DNA of 64,000 nt from Candidatus Dietzia intestinipullorum (GCA_019119635.1 DWWP01000015.1:1-64000), one strand, 5' to 3'. Counted from the first letter of the stretch, positions 47,379 through 56,640 are shown. The notes: generated by a model from the sequence alone, not told the origin. A program made the numbers and translations.

Positions 47379-49607
47379 GTGTCAGACGGTTCCCACGACA
47401 GGCCCGACGGACCGGCCCCGAAGATCGAATCGGCGGCCGCCCGGGTCCTGGGGCCGGCCCTGCGCACGGGACAGTCGCCGTTCGAGGACGGCCTCTACAC
47501 CTGGACCCCCGAGGTCGCCGAGGAACTGGCCCGCCGCCTCGACGCCGACCCCGCGGAGGAGTCCGGCGACTCGAGCCGGTCGCCGGTCATGCAGGCCCTG
47601 CACGACCAGCTCGAGGGCGCGCCCCGGCCGGTGATCCTGCTGGCCGCCGAGCTCCTCTACGTGCAGCAACTCCCCCTGTCCACGGTGACCGCGCGGCTCA
47701 AGCGTGGCCGGGTCCGCGACGTGCTCTCGTGGATGCCCGACGCGCCGGGGATCCCCGCGGAGCTGGACGCCGCCCTCGGCGAGAAGGGCCCGCTCACCGG
47801 CGGACTGGGGTTCAACGTGCAGATGCGCGAGCACCTGCGGTGGCTCTGCGCCTTCGTCATCCACTGGGCCGAGCTCGACGCCGCCGAGCGCGACGCCGCC
47901 CTCACCGACCCGTGGGAGTTCCAGCGCGCCGCACGGTCGACCCCCGGAGACTGGCGCGCCATCCGCTACAGCCTGCAGTACCTGACCTGGCCCGGGTACT
48001 TCCAGCCGATCGTCAAGCACGACCACAAGACCCGGATCCGCGACGCCTTCGCCGACCTCATCGGCGGCCCCGCCGGGATCGACGAGCTGGACATCGAGCA
48101 GGACCTGCACCGCATCTCCGAGATCCTCTCCGCCCAGGTCGGGCACCCCGTGGACTGGTACCGCGGCTCGGTGGCCACGCAGTGGCAGCGGCACCGCGAT
48201 GACCACTCCCGGCGCGCCTGGCTCGTGCGCCCGGGTCGGGGTGGGGCCGGCCGCTCCGGCCAGTGGCTCACCCAGAACCGCATAGCCCTGCCCGCCTCGC
48301 ACCTGCCCCGCATCCCCGCACACGCGAGCCGCCTCGAGGTCTCGCAGGCCGTCGAACAGGGCTACCCACACCTGGACTACCAGGCGCGCTTCCAGCTCAC
48401 CGCCGAGCTGCACACCTTCCTGTCGCGGATGAACCCGCAGGACGTGGTGGCCACGGTCGCCGACGCCACCCTGCACCTGGGCACCCTCACCGACGACCTG
48501 GGGTACGTGGAGGACGGCGGACAGCAGCTCGAACGGTCGGTGCGCTGGAGCTCCGCGACCCTGACCCTGGACGAGCTGCCCAGCCCGATCTCCGAGCTCA
48601 TCGGCGAGCCGGGCACCGTCGTGGACCTCACCGACGGCCTCGACGCGCTGTTGGCGGTGATGCACCCCGGCCGGCATTCTGCCGAGTCGCAGGTGGCCGA
48701 GGCCCCCGCCGCCGGCACCGTGCCCACCCTGCCCGCGGTCACCGACGACCTCGCCGACGGCCTGCACATGCCCCGCGAGGAGCTGCAGCAGTTCGTCGAC
48801 GTGCTGCAGCAGCGGCAGCAGATCGTGTTCTACGGCCCGCCCGGCACCGGCAAGACGTACCTGGCACAGGAGCTCGCGCGGTTCCTCGCGGGGCCCGACG
48901 ACCCGAGCCGGGTGCAGCTGGTGCAGTTCCACCCCAGCTACGCCTACGAGGACTTCTTCGAGGGCTACCGGCCCACCCTCACCGAGTCCGGGCAGCCGGG
49001 TTTCGCGCTGCAGGCCGGGCCGCTGCGCCGCCAGGCCGCCCGCGCGACGTCGGATTCGGGTCGCGAGCACCCGAGCTTCCTCATCATCGACGAGATGAAC
49101 CGCGCCGACCTCGCGCGCGTGTTCGGCGAGATGTACTTCCTGCTGGAGTACCGCGACCGCACGGTGCTGCCCCAGTACAGCCCGGAGTCGTCGTTCCGGC
49201 TCCCGCGCAACCTGTTCATCATCGGGACCATGAACACGGCCGACCGGTCCATCGCGATGGTCGATGCCGCCATCCGCCGCCGGTTCGCCTTTGTCGAGCT
49301 GCACCCGGACGCCCCGCCGGTGGCGGGCGTGCTGCGGCGCCACCTCGCGGCGGCCGGGGCCGACACAGAGCCCGCAGAGCTGCTCGAGGCGCTCAACTCC
49401 GAGATCGACGACTCCGACCGCGACCTGCGCATCGGGCCGTCGTACTTCATGAAGCCCGAGGCGACCGGGCCCGGCGGGCTCGAGGCGATCTGGCGCTACG
49501 ACCTGCTGCCGTTGCTCGAGGAGCACTACTACGGGCGCATGTCCCGCGCCGAGGTCCACGAGAGGTTCGGCCTGGCCACCCTGCGCCGGAAGATCGGGCG
49601 GGCATGA
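47379..49607 (+). CDS. McrB-like AAA+ GTPase/ATPase of a restriction-like system
   Basis: A 742-aa protein whose C-terminal 290 residues form an AAA+ domain of the McrB type: Walker A FYGPPGTGKTYLAQELA, HPSYAYEDFFEGYRP, Walker B FLIIDEMNRADLARVFGE and sensor motif NLFIIGTMNTADRSIAMVDAAIRRRF. The first 450 residues are a separate region without a recognisable methyl-DNA-binding fold. It may define target specificity. The GTG at 47379 has AGGAGA upstream. The next gene, an McrC-like partner, starts in an ATGA overlap. The pair sits between greA and a conserved SGNH gene, so it is inserted relative to the core order. Confidence 0.85.
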   Translation: MSDGSHDRPDGPAPKIESAAARVLGPALRTGQSPFEDGLYTWTPEVAEELARRLDADPAEESGDSSRSPVMQALHDQLEGAPRPVILLAAELLYVQQLPLSTVTARLKRGRVRDVLSWMPDAPGIPAELDAALGEKGPLTGGLGFNVQMREHLRWLCAFVIHWAELDAAERDAALTDPWEFQRAARSTPGDWRAIRYSLQYLTWPGYFQPIVKHDHKTRIRDAFADLIGGPAGIDELDIEQDLHRISEILSAQVGHPVDWYRGSVATQWQRHRDDHSRRAWLVRPGRGGAGRSGQWLTQNRIALPASHLPRIPAHASRLEVSQAVEQGYPHLDYQARFQLTAELHTFLSRMNPQDVVATVADATLHLGTLTDDLGYVEDGGQQLERSVRWSSATLTLDELPSPISELIGEPGTVVDLTDGLDALLAVMHPGRHSAESQVAEAPAAGTVPTLPAVTDDLADGLHMPREELQQFVDVLQQRQQIVFYGPPGTGKTYLAQELARFLAGPDDPSRVQLVQFHPSYAYEDFFEGYRPTLTESGQPGFALQAGPLRRQAARATSDSGREHPSFLIIDEMNRADLARVFGEMYFLLEYRDRTVLPQYSPESSFRLPRNLFIIGTMNTADRSIAMVDAAIRRRFAFVELHPDAPPVAGVLRRHLAAAGADTEPAELLEALNSEIDDSDRDLRIGPSYFMKPEATGPGGLEAIWRYDLLPLLEEHYYGRMSRAEVHERFGLATLRRKIGRA

Positions 49608-50914
49608 CGACGACCTCGACGGACCCGGCGGTGTCGGAGTCCCTCGAGTTCGACGAATTCGATCGGCGCGGCGGACTCGTCACCCTGAGCTGGGAGGGCG
49701 CCCAGCGACTGTCGCAGACCGGGCTGGTGGAGGTCCTGCCGTCGGGACGCGACACGTGGCGGCTGCTGCCCAACGGCCGCGTCGGGTCCGTCAAGGTCGA
49801 GGGCCTGTCCGTGAGGGTGCTGCCCGCGGCCAGCCTCGGCCTGACGCAGCTGTTCTTCCTGCTCGACCACGCGGCCGACGACCCGTTCCTCGGCTCGGCC
49901 GTGCCCGCGCGGGACGACGACGAGCTGTGGATCTCCGTGGCCGAATCCCTGGCGGCGCTCGCCCATGCCGCCCTCGCCGCCGGGCCCCTGCGCGGCTACC
50001 GCCGGGTCGACGAGGCCCTCACCACGGTGCGTGGGCGGATCCGGCTGGGCGACCAGATCCGCAGGCATCCGGGGATGACGCTCCCCCTGGAGGTCACCTA
50101 CTCGGAGTTCACCCCGGACATCGCCGAGAACCGCATCCTGCGCACGGCCGCGCACCGCCTGCAGTTCCTGCCCGACCTGCCCGACACCACCCGGCGACGC
50201 CTGGCGATGGTGGACGCCCGCCTCGCGGAAGCCACCCTCATCGGCCAGGGCGCCCCGGTCCCCCAGTGGACACCGACGCGGCTCAACGCCCGCTTCCAGG
50301 ACGCTCTCGCGCTCGCGGACCGGATCGTGCGGAGGATCTCCGTCGAGGTCGAGGACGGGCACGCCTCGTCGGCGGCGTTCGTCACCGAGATGCCGTCACT
50401 GTTCGAGCGGTTCGTCGCCGCCGAACTGACGGCCGTCCTCGATGGGCCGGGCAGCCGACTGCTCGCCGATCCCGTCGTCAACCTCGATTCCGGTTCCGAG
50501 GACGACGGCGAGCCCTCCACCGGACGTCACCGCGCGCCCTCCGACGGCGACCACATCCCCGTGCGCACCGGGCTGGTGTACGAGGTCGACGACGAACCCG
50601 TCACGACCTTCGTCGCCACCTACCCCACCGATCGCCGGGCCCGCGCGGCCGACCACTACCGACTGCTCGCCGCCTGCACGGCGCTCGGCGTGGACCGCGC
50701 CTACCTGGTCTATCCCGCCCAACGCCGGGGTGACACCCCGCTGCCGCGGCGGATCGTGCACACCGACATCTCGATCATCGAATACCCCGTCGACCTCTCG
50801 GGCGGGCCCGCCGCGAGCCGCGCGGCTATCGTCGAACTCGCCGGGCAGGCGCGCGATCTCGCCACCGCACCCACCGCCCGGCACCGGAGACAGGGGAGGA
50901 GACACGCTCGATGA
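49604..50914 (+). CDS. McrC-like protein with degenerate nuclease motif
   Basis: A 436-aa McrC-family partner of the upstream AAA+ protein. The N-terminal part (GLVEVLPSGRDTWRLLPNGRVGSVKVEGLSVRVLP in outline) and central part (TTVRGRIRLGDQIRRHPG; YSEFTPDIAENRILRTAAHRL) match the family. Active McrC carries a PD-(D/E)xK site of the form RPDxVxE...DAKY. Here the aligned stretch reads RTGLVYEVDDEPVTTFVATY, so the Asp of PD, the Asp and the Lys are Gly, Val and Thr. The following ADHYRLLAACTALG helix is kept. Cleavage by this subunit is therefore unlikely. Its stop overlaps the next gene. Confidence 0.82.
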   Translation: MTTTSTDPAVSESLEFDEFDRRGGLVTLSWEGAQRLSQTGLVEVLPSGRDTWRLLPNGRVGSVKVEGLSVRVLPAASLGLTQLFFLLDHAADDPFLGSAVPARDDDELWISVAESLAALAHAALAAGPLRGYRRVDEALTTVRGRIRLGDQIRRHPGMTLPLEVTYSEFTPDIAENRILRTAAHRLQFLPDLPDTTRRRLAMVDARLAEATLIGQGAPVPQWTPTRLNARFQDALALADRIVRRISVEVEDGHASSAAFVTEMPSLFERFVAAELTAVLDGPGSRLLADPVVNLDSGSEDDGEPSTGRHRAPSDGDHIPVRTGLVYEVDDEPVTTFVATYPTDRRARAADHYRLLAACTALGVDRAYLVYPAQRRGDTPLPRRIVHTDISIIEYPVDLSGGPAASRAAIVELAGQARDLATAPTARHRRQGRRHAR

Positions 50915-52104
50915 GTCAGCCCGGTGAGCCGGCGAAGCGCATCATCGTCAACCTCGCGTTGGTTGCGGCGGGGACCGCCGGCGCCTCCCGCGGGGCCTAC
51001 GAACTGCTGACCCAGCAGGCCCGGATCGCCCGCAGTGTGATCCCCAAGCCCACGTCGCGCCCCTACGACGGCGACGGCCTCTACCGGCCCGGCGCCGTGC
51101 GCGCGGCACCGTGGCGCCCGGGGATGGAGTGCGACGTCCACATGATGATCTTCGGCGATTCCCTGGCCGCCGGCCTGGGCGCCGACTCCCCCGACGAGCT
51201 GCCCGGCGTGCTGCTGGCCCGTGGCCTCGCCGAGGAGTCCGGACTGAACGTGCGGCTGAGCATCAAGGCGATCGTCGGCGCCACCTCCAAGGGGCTGGCC
51301 GGGCAGATCGAGGCCATGCAGATCGCGCGTGGTCAGCCCGATATCTCCGTGATCCTCATCGGCGGCAACGACATCACCTCCCGCAACGCGATCGGCCCCT
51401 CGGCACGGCGTGTGGGCGAGGCGGTGGCGGCGCTGCGCCGCGAGGGGTCCCTGGTCGTGGTGGGCACGTGCCCGGACCTGGGGATCATCAAACCCGTCCC
51501 CCAGCCGCTGCGGTCGGTGATGGCAGCGCTCAGCCGCCGACTCGCGGCCGCGCAGACCGTCCGGGTCCGCAGGGCGGGCGGCGTGCCCGTGTCGCTGGCC
51601 GAGACGCTGTCGCCCGAGTTCCACAAGCGCGGCGAGAGCCTGTTCTCCCCCGACCGCTTCCACCCCAACTCCGACGGGTACGAGCTCGCCGCCGGCCTGC
51701 TCCTGCCGGCCGTGTGTACGACGCTGGGCGTCTGGGACGAGCCGCAGGAGCCGGAAGCCCCCGGCCCGGAGGCTCAGGAAGCGGAGGCGGAAGCGCGGGA
51801 GGCTCAGGAGGCGGAAGCGCGGGAGTCGGAGGGCTCCGGCTCCGACGTCGTTCCCGACGACGAGGACTCGACGCCTGACGAGCCGCGCGGCACCGTCGTG
51901 ATGCGCCTCACGCGCCGTCTCACCGAGTTCGTCCGCGCCCACGAGGACGCGGACGGAACCCCGGAGGAGTCCGCCCTGCATAATGAGGATGTGGACGGCG
52001 ACCCCGAGAGCACCGGGGACGCCCGCGAGGCGGCGGACACGCTCCGCCGCCGGAGCCGGATCCTGCGCAGGGACCCCTCACCGCGGGACCCCGATGACAG
52101 CTAG
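50911..52104 (+). CDS. SGNH/GDSL hydrolase
   Basis: Esterase-fold enzyme of 397 aa with block I FGDSLAAGLGADS (catalytic Ser), block III GGNDI, and the Asp/His dyad in DRFHPNSDGYELAAGLLLPAV. An N-terminal hydrophobic segment (IIVNLALVAAGTAGASRGAYELL) may anchor it in the membrane. The last 140 residues are an acidic linker with E-A-Q-E-A-E-A repeats encoded by repeated GC-rich DNA. It corresponds in position to the Rv1075c esterase next to a fadA-type thiolase. ATG overlaps the McrC stop (ATGA), an unexpected coupling with a defence gene. Substrate unknown. Confidence 0.87.
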   Translation: MSQPGEPAKRIIVNLALVAAGTAGASRGAYELLTQQARIARSVIPKPTSRPYDGDGLYRPGAVRAAPWRPGMECDVHMMIFGDSLAAGLGADSPDELPGVLLARGLAEESGLNVRLSIKAIVGATSKGLAGQIEAMQIARGQPDISVILIGGNDITSRNAIGPSARRVGEAVAALRREGSLVVVGTCPDLGIIKPVPQPLRSVMAALSRRLAAAQTVRVRRAGGVPVSLAETLSPEFHKRGESLFSPDRFHPNSDGYELAAGLLLPAVCTTLGVWDEPQEPEAPGPEAQEAEAEAREAQEAEARESEGSGSDVVPDDEDSTPDEPRGTVVMRLTRRLTEFVRAHEDADGTPEESALHNEDVDGDPESTGDAREAADTLRRRSRILRRDPSPRDPDDS

Positions 52105-52146
52105 CCACCCCACACACAGCACCCACATGACACGAAGGAGCTCTCC

Positions 52147-53367
52147 ATGCCGGAAGCCGTGATCGTCTCGTACGCCCGCTCCCCGATCGGCCGCGCCAAC
52201 AAGGGGTCCCTCGCGGGCATCCGCTCGGACGACCTCACCGCGCAGATGGTCAAGGCCGCGCTCGACAAGGTCCCCTCGCTCGATCCCACCCAGATCGACG
52301 ACCTCATGCTGGGCAACGGCCTGCCCGGCGGCGAGCAGGGCTTCAACATGGCCCGCGTCGTCTCCGTGCTCGCCGGCATGGACACCGTCCCCGGTACCAC
52401 GGTCAACCGCTACTGCTCGTCGTCGCTGCAGACCACCCGCATGGCCATGCACGCCATCAAGGCCGGTGAGGGCGACGTGTTCATCTCGGCCGGTGTCGAG
52501 ACCGTCTCCAACTTCGCCAAGGGCACCTCGGACCACATCCCGGACACGCACAACCCCGTGTTCGCCGACGCCGAGGCCCGCACCGCCGCGCGCGCCGAGG
52601 GCGGCGCCCCCACGTGGACCGACCCGCGCGAGGACGGCCTCCTGCCCGACGTCTACATCCCCATGGGCCAGACCGCCGAGAACGTCGCCCAGATGACCGG
52701 CATCACCCGTGAGGACCAGGACCACTGGGGCGTGCGCTCGCAGAACCGCGCCGTCGACGCCGTCGAGCGCGGCCACTTCGCCAATGAGATCACCCCGGTC
52801 ACCATGCCCGACGGCACCGTCGTGACCGCCGACGACGGCCCGCGGCCCGGCACCACCTACGAGAAGGTCTCGCAGCTCAAGCCGGTCTTCCGCCCCGACG
52901 GCACCGTCAACGCCGGCAACTGCTGCCCGCTCAACGACGGCGCCGCCGCCCTGGTGATCATGTCCGACGTCAAGGCCAAGGAGCTCGGCCTCACGCCGCT
53001 CGCCCGCGTCGTGTCCACCGGCGTCTCCGGCCTGTCGCCCGAGATCATGGGCCTCGGCCCGATCCAGGCCGTCAAGAACGCCCTGAAGATCGCCGGCAAG
53101 CAGGTCTCCGACATCGACCTGTTCGAGATCAATGAGGCGTTCGCCGTCCAGGTCCTCGGCTCCGCGCGCGAGCTCGGCATCGAGGAGGACAAGCTCAACA
53201 TCAACGGTGGCGCCATCGCTCTGGGCCACCCCTTCGGCATGACGGGTGCCCGCATCACCGCGTCGCTCCTCAACAACCTGCAGGCCGAGGACAAGCAGTT
53301 CGGTGTCGAGACCATGTGTGTCGGCGGCGGCCAGGGCATGGCGATGGTGCTCGAGCGCCTCAGCTGA
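52147..53367 (+). CDS. Acetyl-CoA C-acetyltransferase (thiolase, FadA3-like)
   Basis: A 406-aa thiolase: nucleophile in TVNRYCSSSLQTTRMAM, INEAFAVQVLG, INGGAIALGHPFGMTGARI and C-terminal Cys in MCVGGGQGMAMV. Its place after the SGNH hydrolase gene matches the fadA3 locus of mycobacteria. It catalyses thiolytic cleavage of 3-ketoacyl-CoA or the reverse condensation. AAGGAG precedes the ATG. Codons are extremely GC-rich and the gene ends at a strong intrinsic terminator. Confidence 0.93.
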   Translation: MPEAVIVSYARSPIGRANKGSLAGIRSDDLTAQMVKAALDKVPSLDPTQIDDLMLGNGLPGGEQGFNMARVVSVLAGMDTVPGTTVNRYCSSSLQTTRMAMHAIKAGEGDVFISAGVETVSNFAKGTSDHIPDTHNPVFADAEARTAARAEGGAPTWTDPREDGLLPDVYIPMGQTAENVAQMTGITREDQDHWGVRSQNRAVDAVERGHFANEITPVTMPDGTVVTADDGPRPGTTYEKVSQLKPVFRPDGTVNAGNCCPLNDGAAALVIMSDVKAKELGLTPLARVVSTGVSGLSPEIMGLGPIQAVKNALKIAGKQVSDIDLFEINEAFAVQVLGSARELGIEEDKLNINGGAIALGHPFGMTGARITASLLNNLQAEDKQFGVETMCVGGGQGMAMVLERLS

Positions 53368-53451
53368 CTCCGCGCCCGCGGCGCCGACGCGCCCCCGGCC
53401 CCAGGCCTCCGGTTCCTGGCCCCGGCCCCGGGCCTCCGGCGCCCGATTGAG

Positions 53452-53505
53452 AAGAGCGTCCCGCTCACCCCGCCTCACAGGCAGGTGAGCGGGACGCTCT
53501 TTTTG
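53452..53505 (+). terminator. Strong intrinsic terminator after thiolase
   Basis: aagagcgtcccgctcacc and ggtgagcgggacgctctt form a perfect 18-bp stem around a 14-nt loop, followed by TTTT. One of the few classical rho-independent terminators in the window. Confidence 0.92.
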
Positions 53506-53666
53506 CTGCACCCCGCGGTCCCGCTGATCTTCCACTGCACTCCCGGGGCTTTAGCCGCAGGCCCAGGTCCGTCGGCGCACGCCCTACTCCCCGCCATCGC
53601 ACCTATGCGGCATCCGCGTCGGCGGCATGATGCTCGATCCGAGCTCTACGAGACCGCCCCGACGGG

Positions 53667-53730
53667 TGTGCACTCTCGAGGTCGACCACGCCGACCCCAA
53701 GCGGCCTGCGGTCGACCTCGAGAGCGCACA
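53667..53730. repeat. Intergenic 21-bp inverted repeat
   Basis: tgtgcactctcgaggtcgacc and ggtcgacctcgagagcgcaca are inverted copies with one mismatch and a 22-nt spacer, in the 505-bp gap between convergent genes. It is separate from the terminators on either side. The rest of this gap holds no credible ORF. Confidence 0.75.
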
Positions 53731-53792
53731 ACCTGCCTGGCCGCCCGCTGCGAACGGCCCCCACGCTGCAAGCGGGTCCTTCCCGGAAAATG

Positions 53793-53832
53793 CCGGCGGC
53801 CCCGCCTCCGGGGATGGAGGCGGGGCCGCCGG
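53793..53832 (-). terminator. Terminator of the Bax-inhibitor gene
   Basis: ccggcggccccgcctcc and ggaggcggggccgccgg form a perfect 17-bp stem with a 6-nt loop, 40 bp after the minus-strand gene ends. AAAAT on the plus strand gives a T-tract on the minus strand, a few bases beyond the stem. Confidence 0.85.
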
Positions 53833-53872
53833 ATGTTCGGGCTGTGCTACTGCTGCGGAGCAGCCGCGCGGG

Positions 53873-54730
53873 TCAGTCGCGGAAGTAGCTCATCAGACGC
53901 AGGATCTCGACGTACAGCCAGACCAGCGTCACGGTCAGGCCGAGCGCCACGCCCCAGGCGGACTTGGCGGGAGCGCCGGCCCGCACCAGACGGTCGGCGT
54001 TGTCGAAGTCCAGCAGGAAGCTGAAGGCGGCGAGGCCGATGCACAGGAGGCAGAAGCCGATCGCGATGGGGCCACCGTCGTAGAGCGGGTTGGAGCCACC
54101 GGTGAAGAAGCTCAGGACGATGCTGCCGAGGGCGGCGAAGAGCACACCCACGATCCCGGCCGTGATGAACCGCGTGAACTTGGGCGTCACGCGGATCGCG
54201 CCGGTCTTGTAAACCACGAGCATGCCCACGAACACGCCGATGGTGCCGAGGATCGCACTACCGACGGCACCGAGGATGGCGCTGCCCTGCACACCATCGC
54301 CAACGGTGAAAAGGTACGTCGCTGCCCCGACGAACAGCCCCTCGAATGCGCCGTAGGTCAGCGTGACGGGCGCGGAGTCCATCTTGCGGCCGAAGGTCGC
54401 GATGAGGACCGTGATCAGACCGCCGATGCCGCCGACCAGAAGGAGCGGCATCATCAGGCCAGGGTTCGTGGAGATGAGGTAGAACGCGACCACACCGACG
54501 ATGCTGAGCAGGCCCAGGGTGATGGCGGTCTTGGTGACGATGTCGTCGATCGTCATGGGGCGCGTCTCGTCACCGGACTGCGGGTGGGCCTGCGGGGCGG
54601 CGAAGCCCCCGCCCTGCTGGCCGTACTGGCCCTGGTGGAAGGCGGCCCGGCCGGCGCCACCGAGCTGGGTGGCTCCTTGGGCGCTCGACTGTGACAGTGA
54701 GCTGAAGACCGGGTTGCTGCTAGTGCGCAT
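53873..54730 (-). CDS. Bax inhibitor-1/YccA family membrane protein
   Basis: A 285-aa protein with a Q/G-rich cytoplasmic N-terminus of 55 residues, then seven predicted helices, including ITLGLLSIVGVVAFYLIS, LMMPLLLVGGIGGLITVLIATF, YGAFEGLFVGAATYLF and WGVALGLTVTLVWLYVEILRLMSYF. TYGAFEGLFVG is the family motif. Members are pH-sensitive calcium leak channels or protease modulators. The role in actinobacteria is not established. Confidence 0.88.
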   Translation of the reverse strand: MRTSSNPVFSSLSQSSAQGATQLGGAGRAAFHQGQYGQQGGGFAAPQAHPQSGDETRPMTIDDIVTKTAITLGLLSIVGVVAFYLISTNPGLMMPLLLVGGIGGLITVLIATFGRKMDSAPVTLTYGAFEGLFVGAATYLFTVGDGVQGSAILGAVGSAILGTIGVFVGMLVVYKTGAIRVTPKFTRFITAGIVGVLFAALGSIVLSFFTGGSNPLYDGGPIAIGFCLLCIGLAAFSFLLDFDNADRLVRAGAPAKSAWGVALGLTVTLVWLYVEILRLMSYFRD

Positions 54731-54989
54731 CGGGGTCCCTTCGAGAGTGTCGGGGAAGGTCGATCGTCGAGTGTCCCCGCCGGGTCACCGACGACTCACT
54801 CGTAGTTGTACAACGCGCGGGACCACCTGAGTGTTCCCGCTGTTGTCACCCATTCTGCCTGAGAAATCGTCGACCGTGGGTGGCACACCTCCCCACTTGA
54901 CTAGTGTCAGGTTCATTGACGGGCAGTGCGCGGTCCCCGCGACCACCGCACGGACCGCCGGCGGATACCGACGAGGCAAGGGATGGGCG

Positions 54990-56558
54990 ATGACGCAGGA
55001 CAACATGGAGTTCGACGGAGAGTACGACGTGATCGTGGTGGGCTCGGGCGTGGCCGCCCTGTTCGGCGCGGCCGCCGCCACCTCGCGCGGGCTGACCACC
55101 TGCGTCGTCGAGAAGACGGACCGCTTCGGCGGCACGTCGGCATACTCGGGCGGCGCGGTCTGGCTACCGGGCAACCAGATCCTCGCCCGGGACGGTCTCG
55201 ACGACTCGGTCGAGCGGGGCCTGGAGTATTTCCGCGCGGTGGTCGGCGACCGGACCGACGACGACCTGCAGCGCGCGTTCCTCCACACGGGCCCGCGCGT
55301 GGTGGAGTTCCTCACGGACACCCTCGGCATCCCGACGCGCTACCAGCCGTTCCCCGACTACTTCGACGCCCCCGGCCGCCAAGACGCGGGACGGGCGATC
55401 TTCCCCAAACCAGTCCGAGGGGACGAGGCGGGCGAGCGGCTCCACGACATCCGTCGGGCCGTCCCCGCGGACCAGTTCGGTGCGCCCGAGGACACCCGCA
55501 GGCTGGAGGGCGGCCGGGCATGGGTGTGGCGTCTACTCCTCGCGCTCGACGCCACGGACAGGGCCGACCTGCGCCTGAACACCGCCGCGCGGGAGCTCCT
55601 GCGCGACGCCGACGGCCGCGTGGTGGGGGTCCGGGTCCACGACGACGACGGCGAGCACCGGCTCGCCGCCCGCAAGGGGGTGCTCCTGGCGGCGGGCGGC
55701 TTCGAGCGGTCCCCCGACCTCCGCAGGCGCCACCAGCAGATGCCCACGTCCGACTGGTCCGCCTCCCACCCGGAGACCGGATCCGGGGACGCCGTCCGCA
55801 TGGTCGAGGGGGTCGGCGCGGAGCTGGACCTGCTCGACCAGTCGTGGTGGTGCCCCGCGACGCTCTTCCCCAACGGGCACGCCGCGTTCACGCTGGGATT
55901 CCGCTCGGGGATCATCGTGGACGGCACCGGACGCCGCTTCGCCGACGAGCTCCTGCCGTACGACCAGATGGGCAGGCAGATGCGCGCGCGGATAGCGGCG
56001 GGTGCGGGCGAGGAGTTCTGGTTGGTGTTCGACGACGCCGAGCGGGGCCGCTTCCCCGCGATCTGCGTGCCGGAGCCGGAGGCGGACGACCTACGCGCTG
56101 CCGGGCTGTGGCACTCGGCCTCCACCATCGAGGAGCTCGCCGGCCACATCGGGCTCGATCCCTCTGCCCTCACCGACACCGTCGAGCGGTTCAACGCCTT
56201 CGCCGCCGCGGGCCGCGACGAAGACTTCCATCGCGGGGAGGACCCGTACGGCCGCTACTTCCTCAGCGCCTCCACGCCCGAGGAGTGCGTCCGTCCGGTG
56301 GGCGGCGAGACGGTCCACGCCGTGCGCCTGGTGCTGGGTGACCTCGGCACCAAGGGTGGGGCCGTGATCGATCGCGACGGGGCCGTGCGCCGTGCGGACG
56401 GGTCGACGGTCCCGGGCCTCTACGCCGCCGGCAACTCCTCGGCCTCGGTCTCCGGCGAGGCGTACCCGGGGCCCGGCGTCCCGCTCGGCTCGGGCATGGC
56501 CTTCGCGTTCCGCGCCGTGGCGCACATGGCCGGAGAGCCCCTGCCGCTCGAGGGTTAA
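54990..56558 (+). CDS. FAD-dependent dehydrogenase, 3-ketosteroid Delta1-dehydrogenase-like (KstD)
   Basis: A 522-aa flavoprotein: FAD-binding DVIVVGSGVAALFGAAAATSRG, VEKTDRFGGTSAYSGGAVWLPGN, GVLLAAGGFERSPDLRR, and C-terminal GLYAAGNSSASVSGEAYPGPGVPLGSGMAFAFRA with the Tyr-Pro-Gly element used by KstD enzymes. KstD introduces the 1,2 double bond into 3-ketosteroids. Some relatives are fumarate-reductase-like or act on other ketones, and there are no other steroid genes in this window. ATG 54990 (MTQDNMEFDG) is chosen, and the 53 preceding codons lie in the promoter region. Confidence 0.8.
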   Translation: MTQDNMEFDGEYDVIVVGSGVAALFGAAAATSRGLTTCVVEKTDRFGGTSAYSGGAVWLPGNQILARDGLDDSVERGLEYFRAVVGDRTDDDLQRAFLHTGPRVVEFLTDTLGIPTRYQPFPDYFDAPGRQDAGRAIFPKPVRGDEAGERLHDIRRAVPADQFGAPEDTRRLEGGRAWVWRLLLALDATDRADLRLNTAARELLRDADGRVVGVRVHDDDGEHRLAARKGVLLAAGGFERSPDLRRRHQQMPTSDWSASHPETGSGDAVRMVEGVGAELDLLDQSWWCPATLFPNGHAAFTLGFRSGIIVDGTGRRFADELLPYDQMGRQMRARIAAGAGEEFWLVFDDAERGRFPAICVPEPEADDLRAAGLWHSASTIEELAGHIGLDPSALTDTVERFNAFAAAGRDEDFHRGEDPYGRYFLSASTPEECVRPVGGETVHAVRLVLGDLGTKGGAVIDRDGAVRRADGSTVPGLYAAGNSSASVSGEAYPGPGVPLGSGMAFAFRAVAHMAGEPLPLEG

Positions 56559-56607
56559 CGATATGTCGTTGACATTCGCGAGATCAGCGACGCGCTGCGG
56601 CGCGGCC

Positions 56608-56640
56608 GCAGGGCGTCTGCAGGGCGTCTGCAGGGCGTCC
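56608..56640. repeat. Three tandem 11-bp repeats
   Basis: gcagggcgtct occurs twice and gcagggcgtcc once in direct succession, followed by a degenerate fourth copy (gcggggcgatt). It lies in the 164-bp gap between the KstD-like gene and the secreted-protein gene. Confidence 0.8.
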
